This document shows positions 11,760 through 23,593 of a DNA stretch of 64,000 nt, one piece after another. Within the stretch, counting starts at the first letter, position 1. Every line of letters begins with the position of its first letter. The notes below the pieces were generated by a model. That model had not been told where the DNA came from, did not search any database, and worked only from the letters and a program-made list of their open reading frames with translations. Origin of the DNA: Ceratothoa steindachneri (Eukaryota > Arthropoda > Malacostraca > Isopoda > Cymothoidae); NCBI GenBank assembly GCA_963969495.1, contig OZ018328.1:1736001-1800000 (forward strand). The letters run 5' to 3'. Both the position numbers and the translations under genes were made by a program.

Positions 11760-13860
11760 CACAATCAACTTCAGGAGTGTTGCCTCCTGTGAGTCTAACG
11801 ACTCGGAGGAGGCAGGCAGCTGTTTCGCCTTATGGGAAATACTCAGGATGGGAGAAGAGGGAAGGGGGAGCCCTCATTTTAGCCAGGGCTGCATATGAAC
11901 CCTTTGTGTCACCAGCTCTACCAGGAAAGTGCCCAGGGTGGGTAGAACCCACATAAGGGTTGTAAATGAGCGCAGAAACGACCATGCTCATAGACCTAAG
12001 ACGTTCTAGGCAGCACCAGGCACTCCAGGACCAAGTCCTTATCCTTGCTAAATGAGACAATCATGGGCCTGAATAGCCAGGATTTCCTTCTCAAGGAGAT
12101 ACACACTACAATGTTTTTGAAGTGGGTTGTGGTTCTTTATAATTGACACATGTGGCCACACAATTTGGATTTATGTGCAGCATTGGAGCAACTTACATAG
12201 CCTTTGGGTAACCCCATCTTTGCCTGTCTACAGGAGACATTCATATGGCTGAAGAGGTGGCAGTAGAAGCACCTTTGGAGCAGTGGCACGAATGCCTTCA
12301 CATGGTAGCAATACCAGCCAGCATGTACCAACTCAGGGAGCTTGTCACAATCAAACGTGACGAAGAGTGTAGGGGTGAGTCTCAAGGCCCCCTCCCTGTT
12401 TTCTCATCCTACGTTCGATTTTGACCCCCTCCAATGTTGGCCAGCTCTAAGGGGATGTCATCTATGGAGTAGTCCATGAGTTCCCTCACATAAACAACTC
12501 ATTTCAAGGAGTTCATAGTAGAGTGCAGCATTATACTCACTGATGTGCCATCAAGTATCCAAAGGGCACTAAATATGGCTGCCTTGGAGGGATTTGATGC
12601 ATTCGCCAGAAGGCTCCCGTCTGAGAAATGGGTCACCTTCAGCTCTCTAACAATCACACAAGCTAGTGCTCTACTTTGATCAATGATGTTGCCCTTGGCC
12701 AACATGCTACCATCAGTGGAGTGAATAACAAGAAAGTGTTTGAAGCCAGCAAGCTTGAAAATGCCAGGTAACCTCTGAAAGAGGGGCTACAACGTAATTG
12801 AGGCTCCACTCTGCACACTTGCAATTTTGGTCTTTGTCAGGGACTCCCCACCGAGTGGAGAACTGGAGGCGGATGTGTCAATCTTTGCTTGGTTGCTTAC
12901 CAAAATGGCTGAAGGCCTGTTGATCCCCTGTGTCTCCCGCTAGAGGGAGAGGAGCCCAATGTCTTTTTTATCCTTTTCTTGTTCCCTTTTGTTTTAAGAG
13001 AGGAGGTGGGGACTGAACCCGCTTCTCTCCCCCAAGCCGGAAGGAGCCCCAAGGCCAGATGGACCAGCCTCAGCAAGATCCTACTCTGAAATACAAGTCT
13101 TGGCTATTGGGTTCTGTGCCTGGGTTTAACCCCATGGAAGACTTGACTGTCTGGAGTTGGGTCACCTCAGGGACCATGGCCATCTCAGGGGGGACCTCCA
13201 TGTGCCCCCCCCCTCCCCAAGACATCACAGATCCCATTCGAGGAACCTTTTGTCTCATCTTGGGATATGAACTGGCAAATAGGAAGAGGATGGAGGAGCA
13301 CATCAGTGACCCCCTCTAAGCTCAGAATGCACAAGTGTAGAACCATGGGGGTTGGCCCTATCGAGCCACTCCTGGCGGGAACAGTCAATAATGCATGGAC
13401 CACCTGCATGCTTTCTTGGCAATCCCCTGTGAAAGAGAGGGACTACCGCTGAAAAGAGGGAGTCCCCTGTACCTGTAGGCCTAGGAGAGGAGCAAACCTC
13501 GTCGCCAGTCAAGGAAGTTTGGATAGTCCCCTGTGAAAACAGGGGGGTGGACCTTTTTCTGCCATGGAGCTGCCTGAGAGTGCCTCCAACAATGGTAAAG
13601 GGGAAGTAGAGGGGGGTTTTTTTATGTTTCCATCATTGGGTATTGTGACCCTATTTGCATCACATGATGCAAAACACTAATCATGCCACGCAGTGAGGGG
13701 TGAATACGGGGTTGACAAAGCCAGGTGCTGTCATTTGGGACTACTCTTCCTGCCCAATGGCCAGGCAGCCATTCAGCATGGATGCTCCACCTTGGGCAGA
13801 GCATAAAATTGATAGACAGTGAAAGGAGAGAGAAAGGGTATGTGAGGAAAGTGACGGGGT
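11760..13860 (-). pseudogene. ORF1 of I-A copy C with zinc knuckle
   Basis: Gag-like ORF1 remnant. At 12385-12137 the translation contains CFYCHLFSHMNVSC, a correct C-x2-C-x4-H-x4-C knuckle, preceded by a ACWYHVKAFVPLL-like segment that copy D shares. A second, degenerate knuckle (CSNAAHKSKLC) follows. The proline- and serine-rich N-terminal half lies at 13512-13070. Many frame breaks. Confidence 0.68.
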
Positions 13861-14227
13861 AGGGGTGAGGCAGGTTATTAAAAACCTACCACACCAAATT
13901 GGAGCTCAGGGAAGAGGGGGCATTGTCCCTCCCTGCTCAGATCCGATCTGGGATGGCTGGGTGAGAAGCTGGTCAGTGTCTACCTTGTGAAATTAGAGGC
14001 CAACCAGAGAAAGTTGTGGGAGAAGTTGTAGGGAAAGTGAAGAAGCGGGGTAAGAAGACAGGGTGTCAGAAAGTAGGAGAAGAGGCTAAGCTGGGGTTGG
14101 ATATGGTTATTAGATTACAATGAATAATGGATTTATATTGGTAATGAAAGGTAAAAATAAACTAATTGGTAAAACTGAATGAATAGCTTATGGGAAAATA
14201 TTAGCTACTATTGAAATCCTCTCTCAC

Positions 14228-14299
14228 CTTTTTATGATCAAAAGCGCCCCCAAGTAGATCTTCACAGAATTCTTGCTTTATTTCTTTAATTTCTCCAAC
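14228..14299 (-). CDS. Second coding exon of the host gene
   Basis: A 72-nt exon candidate on the minus strand lies between a CCCATTACAG acceptor and a GTGAGAG donor. It is open for exactly 24 codons in phase 0: VGEIKEIKQEFCEDLL and eight more residues. The motif IKQE matches the SUMO-attachment consensus (hydrophobic-K-x-E). The exon sits in a short stretch of non-repetitive sequence (about 14105-14414) between I-A copies C and D. In most animal genomes surviving unique islands like this between repeats are exons or conserved elements. Phase and composition fit the exons at 23594 and 6531. The function is unknown. Confidence 0.6.
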
Positions 14300-14957
14300 C
14301 TGTAATGGGTGAAAGCAGATATTTTTCTCACTTTCTGATCAGATTCATGTGTCAGAAGTTTATTAAAGAATTGTGTCAAATGCATTAAAGTTAGAATATA
14401 GAAAAAAGGGGATATTTTTTTTAAGAACTCATCTGGCGACTGCCTACTTGGGCATTAGTCGCTGTATTAAAAACCTGCCTGGTACTAGGCTACTTTAAGA
14501 TCATATTAAAAAACACAAAAACAAACAAACCCAACACTAAAAATTAAAAAAAAGAAGGAAAAGCAATAAACAGGAAGCAAGCTCTGCGTTGGGGGGAGGG
14601 CCCCCTGGCGCAGGAACGTGCTACCTATAAGGAAAAAACAAAAACAAAACAAAAAAACTGGTTAAATAAAAGGGAGAAGGCTGGCCTCCCCCCAAAAAGT
14701 CTACAAGTCCACCAGTCAATGCGCGGGCACTCGTCCCGAGTACAAGGGACAGGCGGTAGCGACCCTGCCCATCCCGGTACCGGGACAGGTAATGTGCGCG
14801 AAGATCGCACAGAAATTCAACAAGAATGTGCCAAACAGTCTGGGGGGCAATGCAGTCTTCACAGTAGGGCGCTGCGAAAGCTCCATCAAATGGCGGTGCG
14901 TCCCGCGAGTATGCCCAATTGGGAGATGACAGAAAGCAATCTGAAGCTTTCGCGGCA

Positions 14958-15476
14958 TTAGGGGGTAGGTCCATGGGAACAGTCACGGCACTTTAAGTTC
15001 CGTTCAACCATCTCCCATTTTCTTTGCCAAGCAGCCCGAAGAGCTGCCTGTATTCCTGCCATGTAGTCGGTGTGAGGAAGAGCGAAATGATGGTCATGTC
15101 GCAGGGTCCTCACAGACTCTTTGGCACCGTCATCAGCATGCTCATTCCCCACAATTCCTACATGTCCAGGAACCCAGCAGAAGATAATCTCAACATCCGC
15201 CAAAACCGTGGCGTCACGGATATCGTAAACCAGGGAATGCAGAGATTCCAATGCCCCGAGAGTACTCAGGGCGCCTTGTGAGTCGTTATAGATCACAATC
15301 CGGTCTCCGAGCCGGGCACGTCGCTTAATCTGCCATACCGAGTGATGGATTGCCAACAGTTCGGCCGTGAAGACAGACACAGCGCCTGGCAGAGCCCCGC
15401 TAACATCAAACAGAGGGAATACGGCGTGGAAGCCCACCCCCTCTTCGGACTTGGAGCCATCCGTATACACTGGCAC
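14958..15476 (-). pseudogene. RNase H of I-A copy D (frame open, element dead)
   Basis: A 172-codon open frame covers a nearly complete type I RNase H: VYTDGSKSEEGVGFHAVF (first Asp), VFTAELLAIHHSVW (Glu), IVIYNDSQGALSTLGALES (second Asp), and FCWVPGHVGIVGNEHADDGA with the last Asp. All four expected acidic positions are present. It ends in the ORF2 C-terminal tail. It is the best RNase H of this family in the window, but its ORF2 lacks endonuclease. Confidence 0.8.
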
Positions 15477-15593
15477 GGTTCTAGCGTGACACCGGCCCGA
15501 GCTATACCCAGCTCTCGAAGGAGTTTCCTAGCCCTAAACCAAAAGGGCTTAGGGTATGACTGGCGTCTCTCGGCAGCATAGGTACCGTCGAAA

Positions 15594-17110
15594 TCAGCTG
15601 CGAATGCAGTGAGAGCTGTTGGCGACTGAGGGAGGCGCCGGGCTCGCACTTACAGGCAAATGATGCACTGTACACGGCGTAGAGCGAGTGGCATCGACTA
15701 GTAGGCTCTCAATGGGCGAAGTGTGGAAGGCACCGGTCGCAAGGCGAAGGGCCGGTGTGGTAGATCGAGTCCACCTTCCGCAATAAAAGCTCGGCTGCAG
15801 ATGCATAAAACTCGCATCGAACGAACAAAGGATCGATAAAAAAAGTAAGGCACTAGCCCTATCAGCACCCCAAGCGCTGAACGTCACGGAACGGAGAATA
15901 TCCATGGCGCAGGTACAAGAGACCCTAAAGCTGCGAATATGAGCCTCCCAGGTTAGGTGTCGGTCAAATACAAGACCAAGGAAACGGTGCGATTCAACCA
16001 CTTCCAGGCATACCCCATTAAGAAACAAATCTGGGTCGGGGTGGAGCCGTGGATGGCGGCAGAAGTGCACCACCTTAGTCTTGGCCAAAGAAAACCGAAA
16101 CCTGTGCGCTTCGGCATAGCGAGAGACGCGGTTCAATGCCTGTTGGAGTCGACGCTCCAGAGTTGGCATCTGGGCCGCGCCAAAAGAGATCGAGAGGTCG
16201 TCCACGAAAAGCGTAGCGAGAACATCTTCCGGCAGCACCGAGGTGATGCCGTTGATGCTCAGGGCAAAGATTTTGACACTGAGGACACTTCCCTGCAGGA
16301 CGCTCGCCCCCAGCCGTACACGGAGTCGACGATCTCGCAAAAATTCAGATAAAAAGACTGGGAGGCGTCCCCTCGCCCGCATGGTGTGGAGAGTCTCCAT
16401 GATACCGTATCACCATGCGGTATCATAAGCCTTCTCCAGATCGAAAAAGACCGTGGCGTAGTGCTGTCTACGAAGGAAAGCCTCGCAGACGGCATTTTCC
16501 AGTCGGAGCAGAGCATCCGAAGTGGAATGGAACTTGCGGAAGCCGCACTGTGCAGAAGACAGATGGCCTCCGCTGCCCAGAAAAAAGGCTAATATAACAT
16601 TTACCAATTTCTCCATCAACTTGCACACGCAAGAGGTTAGAGAGATTGGGCGGAAACCGGTCGGAGTAGAGTGATCTCTCCCCGGTTTGCGAAAGGCGAG
16701 CACAGTAGCGATTCGCCACGAGTCTGGGAGAAGACCTTCTACCCAGATCCTGTTGAACAAATCTAACAGAAATGCCATGCCTCACTCACCCAGGTGTCAA
16801 AGCATGGCGTACGGGACATCGTCCGGACCATGGGCAGTGTCCGCGCACGAAGCAAGCGCGGAACGCAACTCACTCACAGTAAACCTGCCGTTGAAGGGTT
16901 CTACGCCTCTGGAGGTAAAGTCCAGCCGGCGGCCTTCTGCGACATGACGGCTGCATTGAATGCTGGCGGAGCAGCATCCCGGCTAGAGAATGCGGAGAAA
17001 GCGGTCGCGAAGGACTCCGCCACGGACCACGAACGCAGGGCCCGAGATTGCAGCCCATTCTCCTGGCCAGGAGAATGGGAGGGGGGTCCTGCAAGAACTT
17101 GCCACGAATC
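15594..17110 (-). pseudogene. Reverse transcriptase of I-A copy D
   Basis: The open frame 16400-15594 (268 codons) carries VLQGSVLSVKIFALSING (motif B region), VLATLFVDDLSISFGAAQ (catalytic FVDD) and the thumb with SVTFSAWGADRASALL. A second frame, 16778-16410, holds FRPISLTSCVCKLMEKLVNV, CGFRKFHSTSDALLRLEN and VFFDLEKAYDTAW (motif A with its Asp). The two frames are offset, so a frameshift lies near 16405. Motif B has lost residues (LGASVLQGSVL). Confidence 0.8.
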
Positions 17111-17383
17111 CTTTTGACTCGCTTCCACACCTCTGCTAGAGGGGTCTTTCCCGTTAACTGAAGACACGTATGCCCGCCAAGAAGAGTGGTGGGCGTGCTT
17201 CGAAATATACCGGAACCTAACCCTAGCCCGACGAAATTCACCGACAGTGAAATCATTCGGGCAGCGCTTATAGTGCATGTGTGCATAACGCTTCTGTCTG
17301 AGGGCTGTCTCACACTCGGCCGACCACCACGGGAGTGGTCGGCGTGCAAAACGGCCAGACGTTCTGGGAATAGTAGTCAGGCC

Positions 17384-19640
17384 CTCACGGGAATGGCCGT
17401 ACACTTCCTGGAGGCAGAACCCAGGGCGCTGTTAGCCAGACAATGCGCTAAAGGCGATATCGCCTTCGAGGACATATTGGGGGGAGATTGGGCTGGCGAT
17501 GTGATTCTTTTCCTCCCTCCGCCTCAGAACCTTAGGCGGGCTTTGCCTTCGGGGGCGGGGGGCCCTCTTTTCAAGGATACACCATCTCCGAGCAACTCTG
17601 CCCACCACTAGGCATAGGCGAAGAGCCGAAGCTTCTTTCTTGCTCTCCTCCTTTCAGGGGGCAGCTTTAGAGACCCTGTACAATGGCCTGGTGACCAACT
17701 TCAGGGGTGTTGCCTCCTGTGAGAGTCTAATGACTCGGCGGAGGCGCGTGGCCGTTTCGCCTTACGGGAAACGGTCACGCTGGGGGAAGGGGGAGCCATG
17801 GTTTTAGCCGGGGCTGGGTGTAAACCCTTTGTGCCACCAGATTTACCAGGGGAGCGACCGGGTTGAGTAGAACCTGCAGAAGGGCTCTAGATGGGTGCGG
17901 AAACAACCATGCTCGTTGGCCTGGATGGGCCAGGAGCAGAGGGTGTCTTTCTAACCATTGAGGCATAAGATGTCCTACTTATTGTGTGCAGCCTTGAAGC
18001 AATTTACACATACTTCGAGTGACCCCAACTTTTGTCATCTACATGAGCGACTGAAGCGGTGACAGTAATAGCACCTCCGCAGCAGTGGCACGAATGCCTT
18101 CGCATGGTAGCGGTACCAACCGGCATGCACAGACTTAGGGAGCTTGTCACAGTCAAACATGAAGAATAGTGTAGGGGTTGGTCTCGAGACCCCCTCCCTG
18201 TTTTCTCATCACACGTTCGACCTTGACCGCCCCATGGTCATCCTCTATGGAGTAGTCAATGAGTTCCCTCGCATAAACTACTCCTTTCACAAAGTTCATG
18301 GTAGAGTGCAGTGTCATACTCACCAGGGTGCCATCAAGTGTCCAAAGAACACTTATCTAGGCCGCCTCAGAGGGATCCGCCGCATTTGCCAGAAGGCTCC
18401 CATCCGAGAATGGGTCACCTTTGGCTCTCTACCAATTACACTAGCTAATGCTCTCCTCTGATGGATCATGTTGCCCTTGGCCAACATGCTGCCATCAGTG
18501 GAGCGAATAACAAGGAAGCATTTGAAGCCAGCAGGCTCAGAAATGCCATGTAACCTCTGAATGAGGGGCCCCGCACCCGGGCCAGATATGCCAATCTTGG
18601 CCTGGTCGCTTACCGAAGTGGCAGCAGACCCATCCATCCCTGCAGCCCCGGCGGATGGAGAGGGGCCCCGAGTCTTCTTAGACTTTTTCCTATTTTTTTT
18701 AGGAGAGGAGGGCGGGAAATGAACCCGCTTCTTCCCTCCGCCGGCAGGATCCCCCAGGCCAGATGGACGGGTCTCAGCCAGGTCCTGGTAGTCCCCGGGG
18801 CATGGGTTAGAGATCCCTCCTCTCCTTGTACTGCCTTGAAAACCCGGGCTGTTTGAGGTGGACCTTGCATAGGGGTGGATTCGGGTTCGGTGCTTGGTGC
18901 CGAGCCCGGATTCCCTCCCATGGAAGGCCCTACCGTCTGAGGCTGTGTTGCCTAAAGGACCATGTCTATCTCAGGGATGGCCTCCAGTTGGCCATCCCCC
19001 CCCCCCCAGGACATCGCAGGTACTGTTGGCGTGTCACTAGTCATGTCTGGGGAGGCACAGGCCTTAACCCTGACAAGGTTCAGTATTCTTGCCAGCAGGT
19101 CTTTTAAGGGAAGCGACCGCCAAAGGGGCCTGGCTTCCCTCTCCCCCATAAGGGGGTTTGCCCTACCGAACTGCTTCAATTGTGAGTGGTCGGCTATGGG
19201 CTGTCTGTTGGCTTTCTTGGCAGTCCCCTTGGAAAGAAAAGGGGGGACTGCAGCTGGCAACAGGGAGGTGCCTGAAGGCACCTCCAGAGAAGGGGGTGAG
19301 GGGGAGTCTCCTACACCCATAGGTGAAGGAGAAGAGTAAGCCTCCACTCCAGTTGAATAGTTATGTAGGGTCCCTTGGGAAACCACAGGGAATGGAACCT
19401 CCATTTTTACTGTGGAGATGCCTGAGGGTGGCTCCGTTGTTTTTACTGGGGAAATGGGGAGAGATTTTGATAGGTTTTCATTCGTGGGCATGGTGACCCT
19501 ATTTTTTTCCATGGGAAGCAATTGCTCATCACCCCTTGCAGTAGCCCACCCTGCAAGGGGTGCTTACAGGACCTGGCAGAGCCAGGTGGTGCCATTTCGG
19601 ACCACCCCTCCCGCCTGGTGGCCTGGCAGTCCCTCAGCAT
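17384..19640 (-). pseudogene. ORF1 of I-A copy D
   Basis: Gag-like ORF1 remnants. 19521-18952 (190 codons) is a P/S/T-rich N-terminal region starting MLPMEKNRVTMPTNENLSKS. 18921-18610 and 18637-18353 continue into a folded segment (GFKCFLVIRSTDGSMLAKGN). A partial knuckle, CYYCHRFSRSC, is at about 18060. Roughly 190 bp near 17975, including the third knuckle seen in copy F, are missing. At least three frame changes. Confidence 0.68.
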
Positions 19641-20016
19641 GGCGGCTCCACTTTGGACACAGCGTAAAATTGATAGAGTGTGAAGAGAGAAGGAAAGGGG
19701 ATGTGAGGGAGGTATGGGTGGGGATGAAGCAGGTTGTTAAAAACCCACCATCCCAAACTGGAACTCAGGGGTCAGGGAACATTGTCCCCTCCCCCCAATC
19801 TGGTATGTTTGGCTAAGAAGAAGGTCAGCATCTACCCTGTGAAATTAGAGGCTGACCAGAGAAAGTTGTGGGAGGGGTTGTATGAAAAGCGACGAAGTAG
19901 GGAAGAAATACAGACTGTCTGAAAGGAGAAGAGGAGGCTAAGTTGGGGTCAGATGGGGTGCTGAGTCCTGTCAGCACGGTGGTCAGGATGGCAAATCACC
20001 GCGCCCCTTACAGGGG

Positions 20017-20399
20017 AAAAAAAAAATAAGACACCAACACTTTCTCACCCTTAAAAAAATACTACAGATCACAATTTAGCCATGACAATTTACACTACAA
20101 AGTTTTATTGTTTATGGAAATAGTTTAAAATGTTTCAAGATCTAGAATTCATTCCTTAAGCCAATGGGACCCAAACACACCACCTAAGTTTCCAATCATT
20201 CCAAGATAGAAAATTTTCCACATATATTCAGGTGACCAATTAACCCTTCCAAACTACCTACTACTCATATTAGTAGTCCAAGCTACTTGGAATTAAGTAC
20301 CAATAAACTGATAACATTAAAATTGAGAATAAACTAATAAAACAGAGAAATGGATGGCTATCTTGATAAACAGTAAATAATATCTAAACAATTACAAGT
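20017..20399. other. AT-rich intron sequence
   Basis: Between copy D and the RTE element, in the intron after host exon 1. It begins with an A-run (20017-20026). No gene, repeat or splice signal stands out. Confidence 0.5.
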
Positions 20400-20613
20400 A
20401 ACTTACCAACCCAGCCTCTGGGTTGAGCAAGTTAGTTCAATCCAGAGCCAGTCCCAAGCCCATCAGGAAGGGCATCTGGGGCATAAAACAAACGCACCAA
20501 CAAATGATGAAATGCTTGAAAACAACAATGATATGGCCCTCAGTCACCAACAGCAGAGGGTGTGAAGAATCTCCAGAAGGTTTGAATGTACACACAACAG
20601 TAGAAAGGGAGCT

Positions 20614-21300
20614 TTGGTGAAGGTGTGTACTGTAAATGTAGGAACATTGTTGAGCAGAGAGATGGTGAAGATGTTATCAAGGAGAGAAGTGGCTATGTGT
20701 TATAGTCAGGAAGTAAGGTACAAAGGTCAGGGATGTACTACCATTGGAGCAAATGAAGATAAATATAAATTATGGTACAGTGGAAACAAGGAGGGAACGA
20801 ATGGTATTGGTATTTTAATGTGTTAGGATATGGTTGATGGTGATGTTGAAGTTAATAGATTTGACGATCGTATGATGAGAGTCAAGGTGGTCATTGGCAG
20901 GGTTCTCTATCATATATTTTCAATATATGCAACACAAGTGGGGAGAGCGGCTCAAGAAAAAGAATTTTTGAATAAGTTGCAGGATGAAATTGCAAGCTGG
21001 TGATATTAATGCTCACATTGGAAAAGACTAGGTTAGATTTGGACATAATGGGATGTTATGGTTTTGGAGAGGAGAACAATGAGAGATATGTTGTACTAGA
21101 AATGTGCACAAATCAAGAGTTAAGAATTTTAAACACTTATTTTAAAAAAGTCAGAGAAAAATATATAACATGCAAGAATGGTAGAGATGGGTCACAGGTC
21201 AATTTAATAATCATAAGAAAGATAGCAGGAGTGCTGGTGGAAGACTGGAAGGCAATACCTGGAGAAGCTCGTCTCTCCAGCACAGAATGGTAAGAGTGGA
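20614..21300 (+). pseudogene. Endonuclease of the RTE element
   Basis: The N-terminus MVKVCTVNVGTLLSREMVKM and CYSQEVRYKGQG match the RTE endonuclease pattern (NVGTL...QE-x-R-x-KG), followed by WYSGNKEGTNGIGIL. The Glu of QE is the expected metal ligand. A stop follows GILMC at 20824. Further segments (GDINAHIG-like at 21000-21020; LRILNTYF at 21120) lie in other frames. Confidence 0.75.
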
Positions 21301-21889
21301 TTTAAGAATGAAAGATCTTAAAAACAAGAAGAGAGAGGGAAGAAGGAAGTTGAGAAGTTGGAAGTTGAAGAGAAAAAACAGGCATTTGAATCAGAGTTTG
21401 AAGAACTTATGAATGGTGCAGATGGAAGTTGGAAAAATCTGCAGGACTATATAGTTAAAGCAGCAGAATACACATGTGGTGTAACATTTGGGAAAAGAAG
21501 CAGAGAAAGGGAGACTTGGTGGTGGTGTGAAGAGGTGCAAGAGGCAATTAAAAAAAAAAAACTTTTTAAACAAAAATTGGCAGCAGTCTGGTAATATAAT
21601 AGATTAAGAGCAGTACAAGGAAGTAGAAGAGAAAAGATAGAAGACAGGTGGCAAGAGTGAAAAGGACAGCATGGCAAGAGTTTAGTGAGAACCTAAACAC
21701 AACTGCAGGAAAAATAGTATATTTAGAATTGCAAAACAAATGAAGAAAGACAAGGAGGATGTAAAAGGTGGCAGATGCATAAAAGACTGATGGTAATATA
21801 AAAGTTGAGGAAGAACAAGTGAGAGAAAGATGGAGGACCTATTTTGAATTAGGAAAATGATAACCAAATGGAAGAAGAGAATCGCACAG

Positions 21890-22740
21890 AAGGTCTAAAA
21901 CAAGAAGTTACAGAAAGTAAGGTTGAAGCTGCCCTAAATAGTATGAAGGCTAACAAAGCATCAGGACCATCAGGCATTACTAGCCATTTGTTAAAAAAAA
22001 AAGGCAGTGAGAGCGGGTATTAGAGAGATAACAAAATTATTGCAGTCAGTGACTGGTGGAAGAGGTGTCCAGAGGAGTGGCAGGAGAGTTAACAGTACCA
22101 CTCTACAAAAGCAAAGGAGATTCATTGCAGTGTAACTAGCACAGAGGTCTAAGGCTATTAGAACATGGATTGAAGGTGTGGGAGAAAGTGTTGGATAAGA
22201 GACTGCGTAAGATAGTTAATATTGATCAGTGTGAGTTTGGTTATATGGCAGGAAGGTCAACATTGAATGCCATGTTTATTGCAAGACAACTCCAGGAAAA
22301 GTATGGTGAGAAGAACAGGAAGCTTTATCATGTGTTTGTGCATTTGGAAAAGGTGTTTGATAAAGTTCTGAGGAAAGCATTGGTTTGGGCGTTACAAAGG
22401 CAGCATGTACTAGAGAGGTTGATTAATAATATAATGGAATTGTATGTTGAAACAAAATCAAGTGTGTGTAGCAGGAAGTTTGTCAGAGATTCAGCATTGA
22501 AGTAGGAGTACACCAAAGTTCAGCACTGAGTCCACTATTGTTTATACTAGTCATGGAGGAAGCAACTAGAGTGTGTAGGCGAGATGATCCATGGGAACTA
22601 TTGTATGCTTATGACTTAGTTTTAAGAGCAGAAGTAAAGAAGTGGAACGAATATTTAGAGAATGGAAGTAGGCAAAGGAGGGAGCAGAATTGTGAGTTAA
22701 CCTCAGTAAGACTAAGATAATGGTAACTGGAGAGGCAGGC
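21890..22740 (+). pseudogene. Reverse transcriptase of the RTE element
   Basis: Segments: MKANKASGPSGITSHLL (about 21940), then 22170-22505 with CEFGYMAGRSTLNAMFIARQ and LYHVFVHLEKVFDK (motif A; VFVHLEKVFD in place of the usual AFVDLEKAFD, so its first Asp is His). The catalytic YADD box is altered to LLYAYDLVLR (about 22600). Inactive. Confidence 0.75.
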
Positions 22741-23269
22741 GAGGTGGTGCAGTCAAAAACTGCCCTTGTGCAGCTTGTGGTGAGAGAGTTGGAGTTAACT
22801 CTATTATGTGCACTGAAGGTTCCAAGTGGGTAGATGCATAAGAGATATTCAGACCTGAGGAACATTAATCAAGATCCAATTTTGTTTGCTCAACGTTTGT
22901 AAGGAGGAGAAACGCTGTCCCTAGAGTGGGGAACACCATTGTTGTTGATGGACAGGTGGTGGAGGAAGAAAAACGTTTTTGTTATTTGGGTGATATACTG
23001 GATAGCGAAGGAGATGTAGAGAGAGCAGGCTGTGTCAGAGTGGCAGCAGCATAGAGGAGCTGGAGGGAGGTAGCTGGATTGCTTGTCAATAAGAAAATCC
23101 CACTTAAGAACCGTGGAAAGGTTTATGATGCATGTGTCAAACCAGTCTTATTTTATGGATCAGAGATGGGGGACTCACACAGAGGTTGGAAAAAATGCTT
23201 AGCTGGGATAGGAGAATGTTGAGGTACATGGCTAGTGGAACATAGAGGGATAGAGTTTGAAGTGAAGAG

Positions 23270-23545
23270 GTAGCTAGAAAGTGTCGTGCTGATGAACTGG
23301 ACAGAGTTCTGAGGAGAAGAAGATTGAGATGGTTTGAACATGTGAAGCGAAGAGATGAAGAGGCACTTGTAAGGTAAGAGAGTTGGAAGTGGATGGAAGA
23401 AGGACAAGAGGTAGACGTAAGAAAACATGGGAGAAGAATATAGAGGAAGACATAGCAATGTTAGGAGTGCAGGAAAATGAGGTGTATAATAGAGAAAGAT
23501 GGGAGCAAATCATCAAACGTCTAACCTCAAGAAACCAAAATTGAG
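23270..23545 (+). pseudogene. C-terminal domain of the RTE polyprotein
   Basis: The translation CRADELDRVLRRRRLRWFEH continues to VKRRDEEALVR and, after a frame change, to RGRRKKTWEKNIEEDIAMLG. This is the RRLRWFGH...RGR...W conserved tail of RTE elements. It ends near 23545, just before the host exon 1 donor region. Confidence 0.65.
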
Positions 23546-23593
23546 AAAATCTGATGCTAAAAGGATTAAGTAGGTTAAATACAAATAACTTAC

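Larger units (their letters stand above)
6883..14104 (-). mobile_element. I-A copy C, split by a solo LTR
   Basis: A minus-strand I-A copy lying in the intron between host exons 2 and 3. The poly-A tail is T-run 6883-6896, followed by the family 3' UTR (AAGAGCTCATCTGG). The order is RNase H, RT, endonuclease and ORF1, with many frameshifts. A TG...CA insert at 9610-10599 divides it. The 5' end is truncated at about 14104. Flanks TAATTAGTCTCA (left) and TTATTAGATTACA (right) may be a decayed target-site duplication. Confidence 0.82.
14415..20016 (-). mobile_element. I-A copy D: full ends, endonuclease deleted
   Basis: Minus-strand I-A element in the intron between host exons 1 and 2. The poly-A tail is T-run 14415-14422 and the 5' end is near 20016, where the sense strand would begin with the small palindrome CCCCTGTAAGGGG. 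RNase H and RT are the best preserved of the I-A copies. At 17383 the RT linker joins directly to ORF1; compared with copy B about 835 bp, including the whole nuclease, are gone, with CCC microhomology at the join. Confidence 0.85.
20400..23570 (+). mobile_element. RTE-group non-LTR retrotransposon (decayed)
   Basis: Plus-strand element with the leader GGAAGGGCATCTGG (20478), then an RTE-type endonuclease, RT and the C-terminal RRLRWF-type domain that ends many RTE polyproteins. It sits in the host intron, antisense to the gene. The 3' end comes within about 25 bases of the exon 1 donor site. Frameshifts and stops occur throughout. Confidence 0.8.

Noticed and set aside
13059..13452. Plus-strand frames opposite I-A ORF1
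   Set aside because: The zinc-knuckle and similarity evidence is on the minus strand; these are shadows in GC-rich ORF1 sequence.
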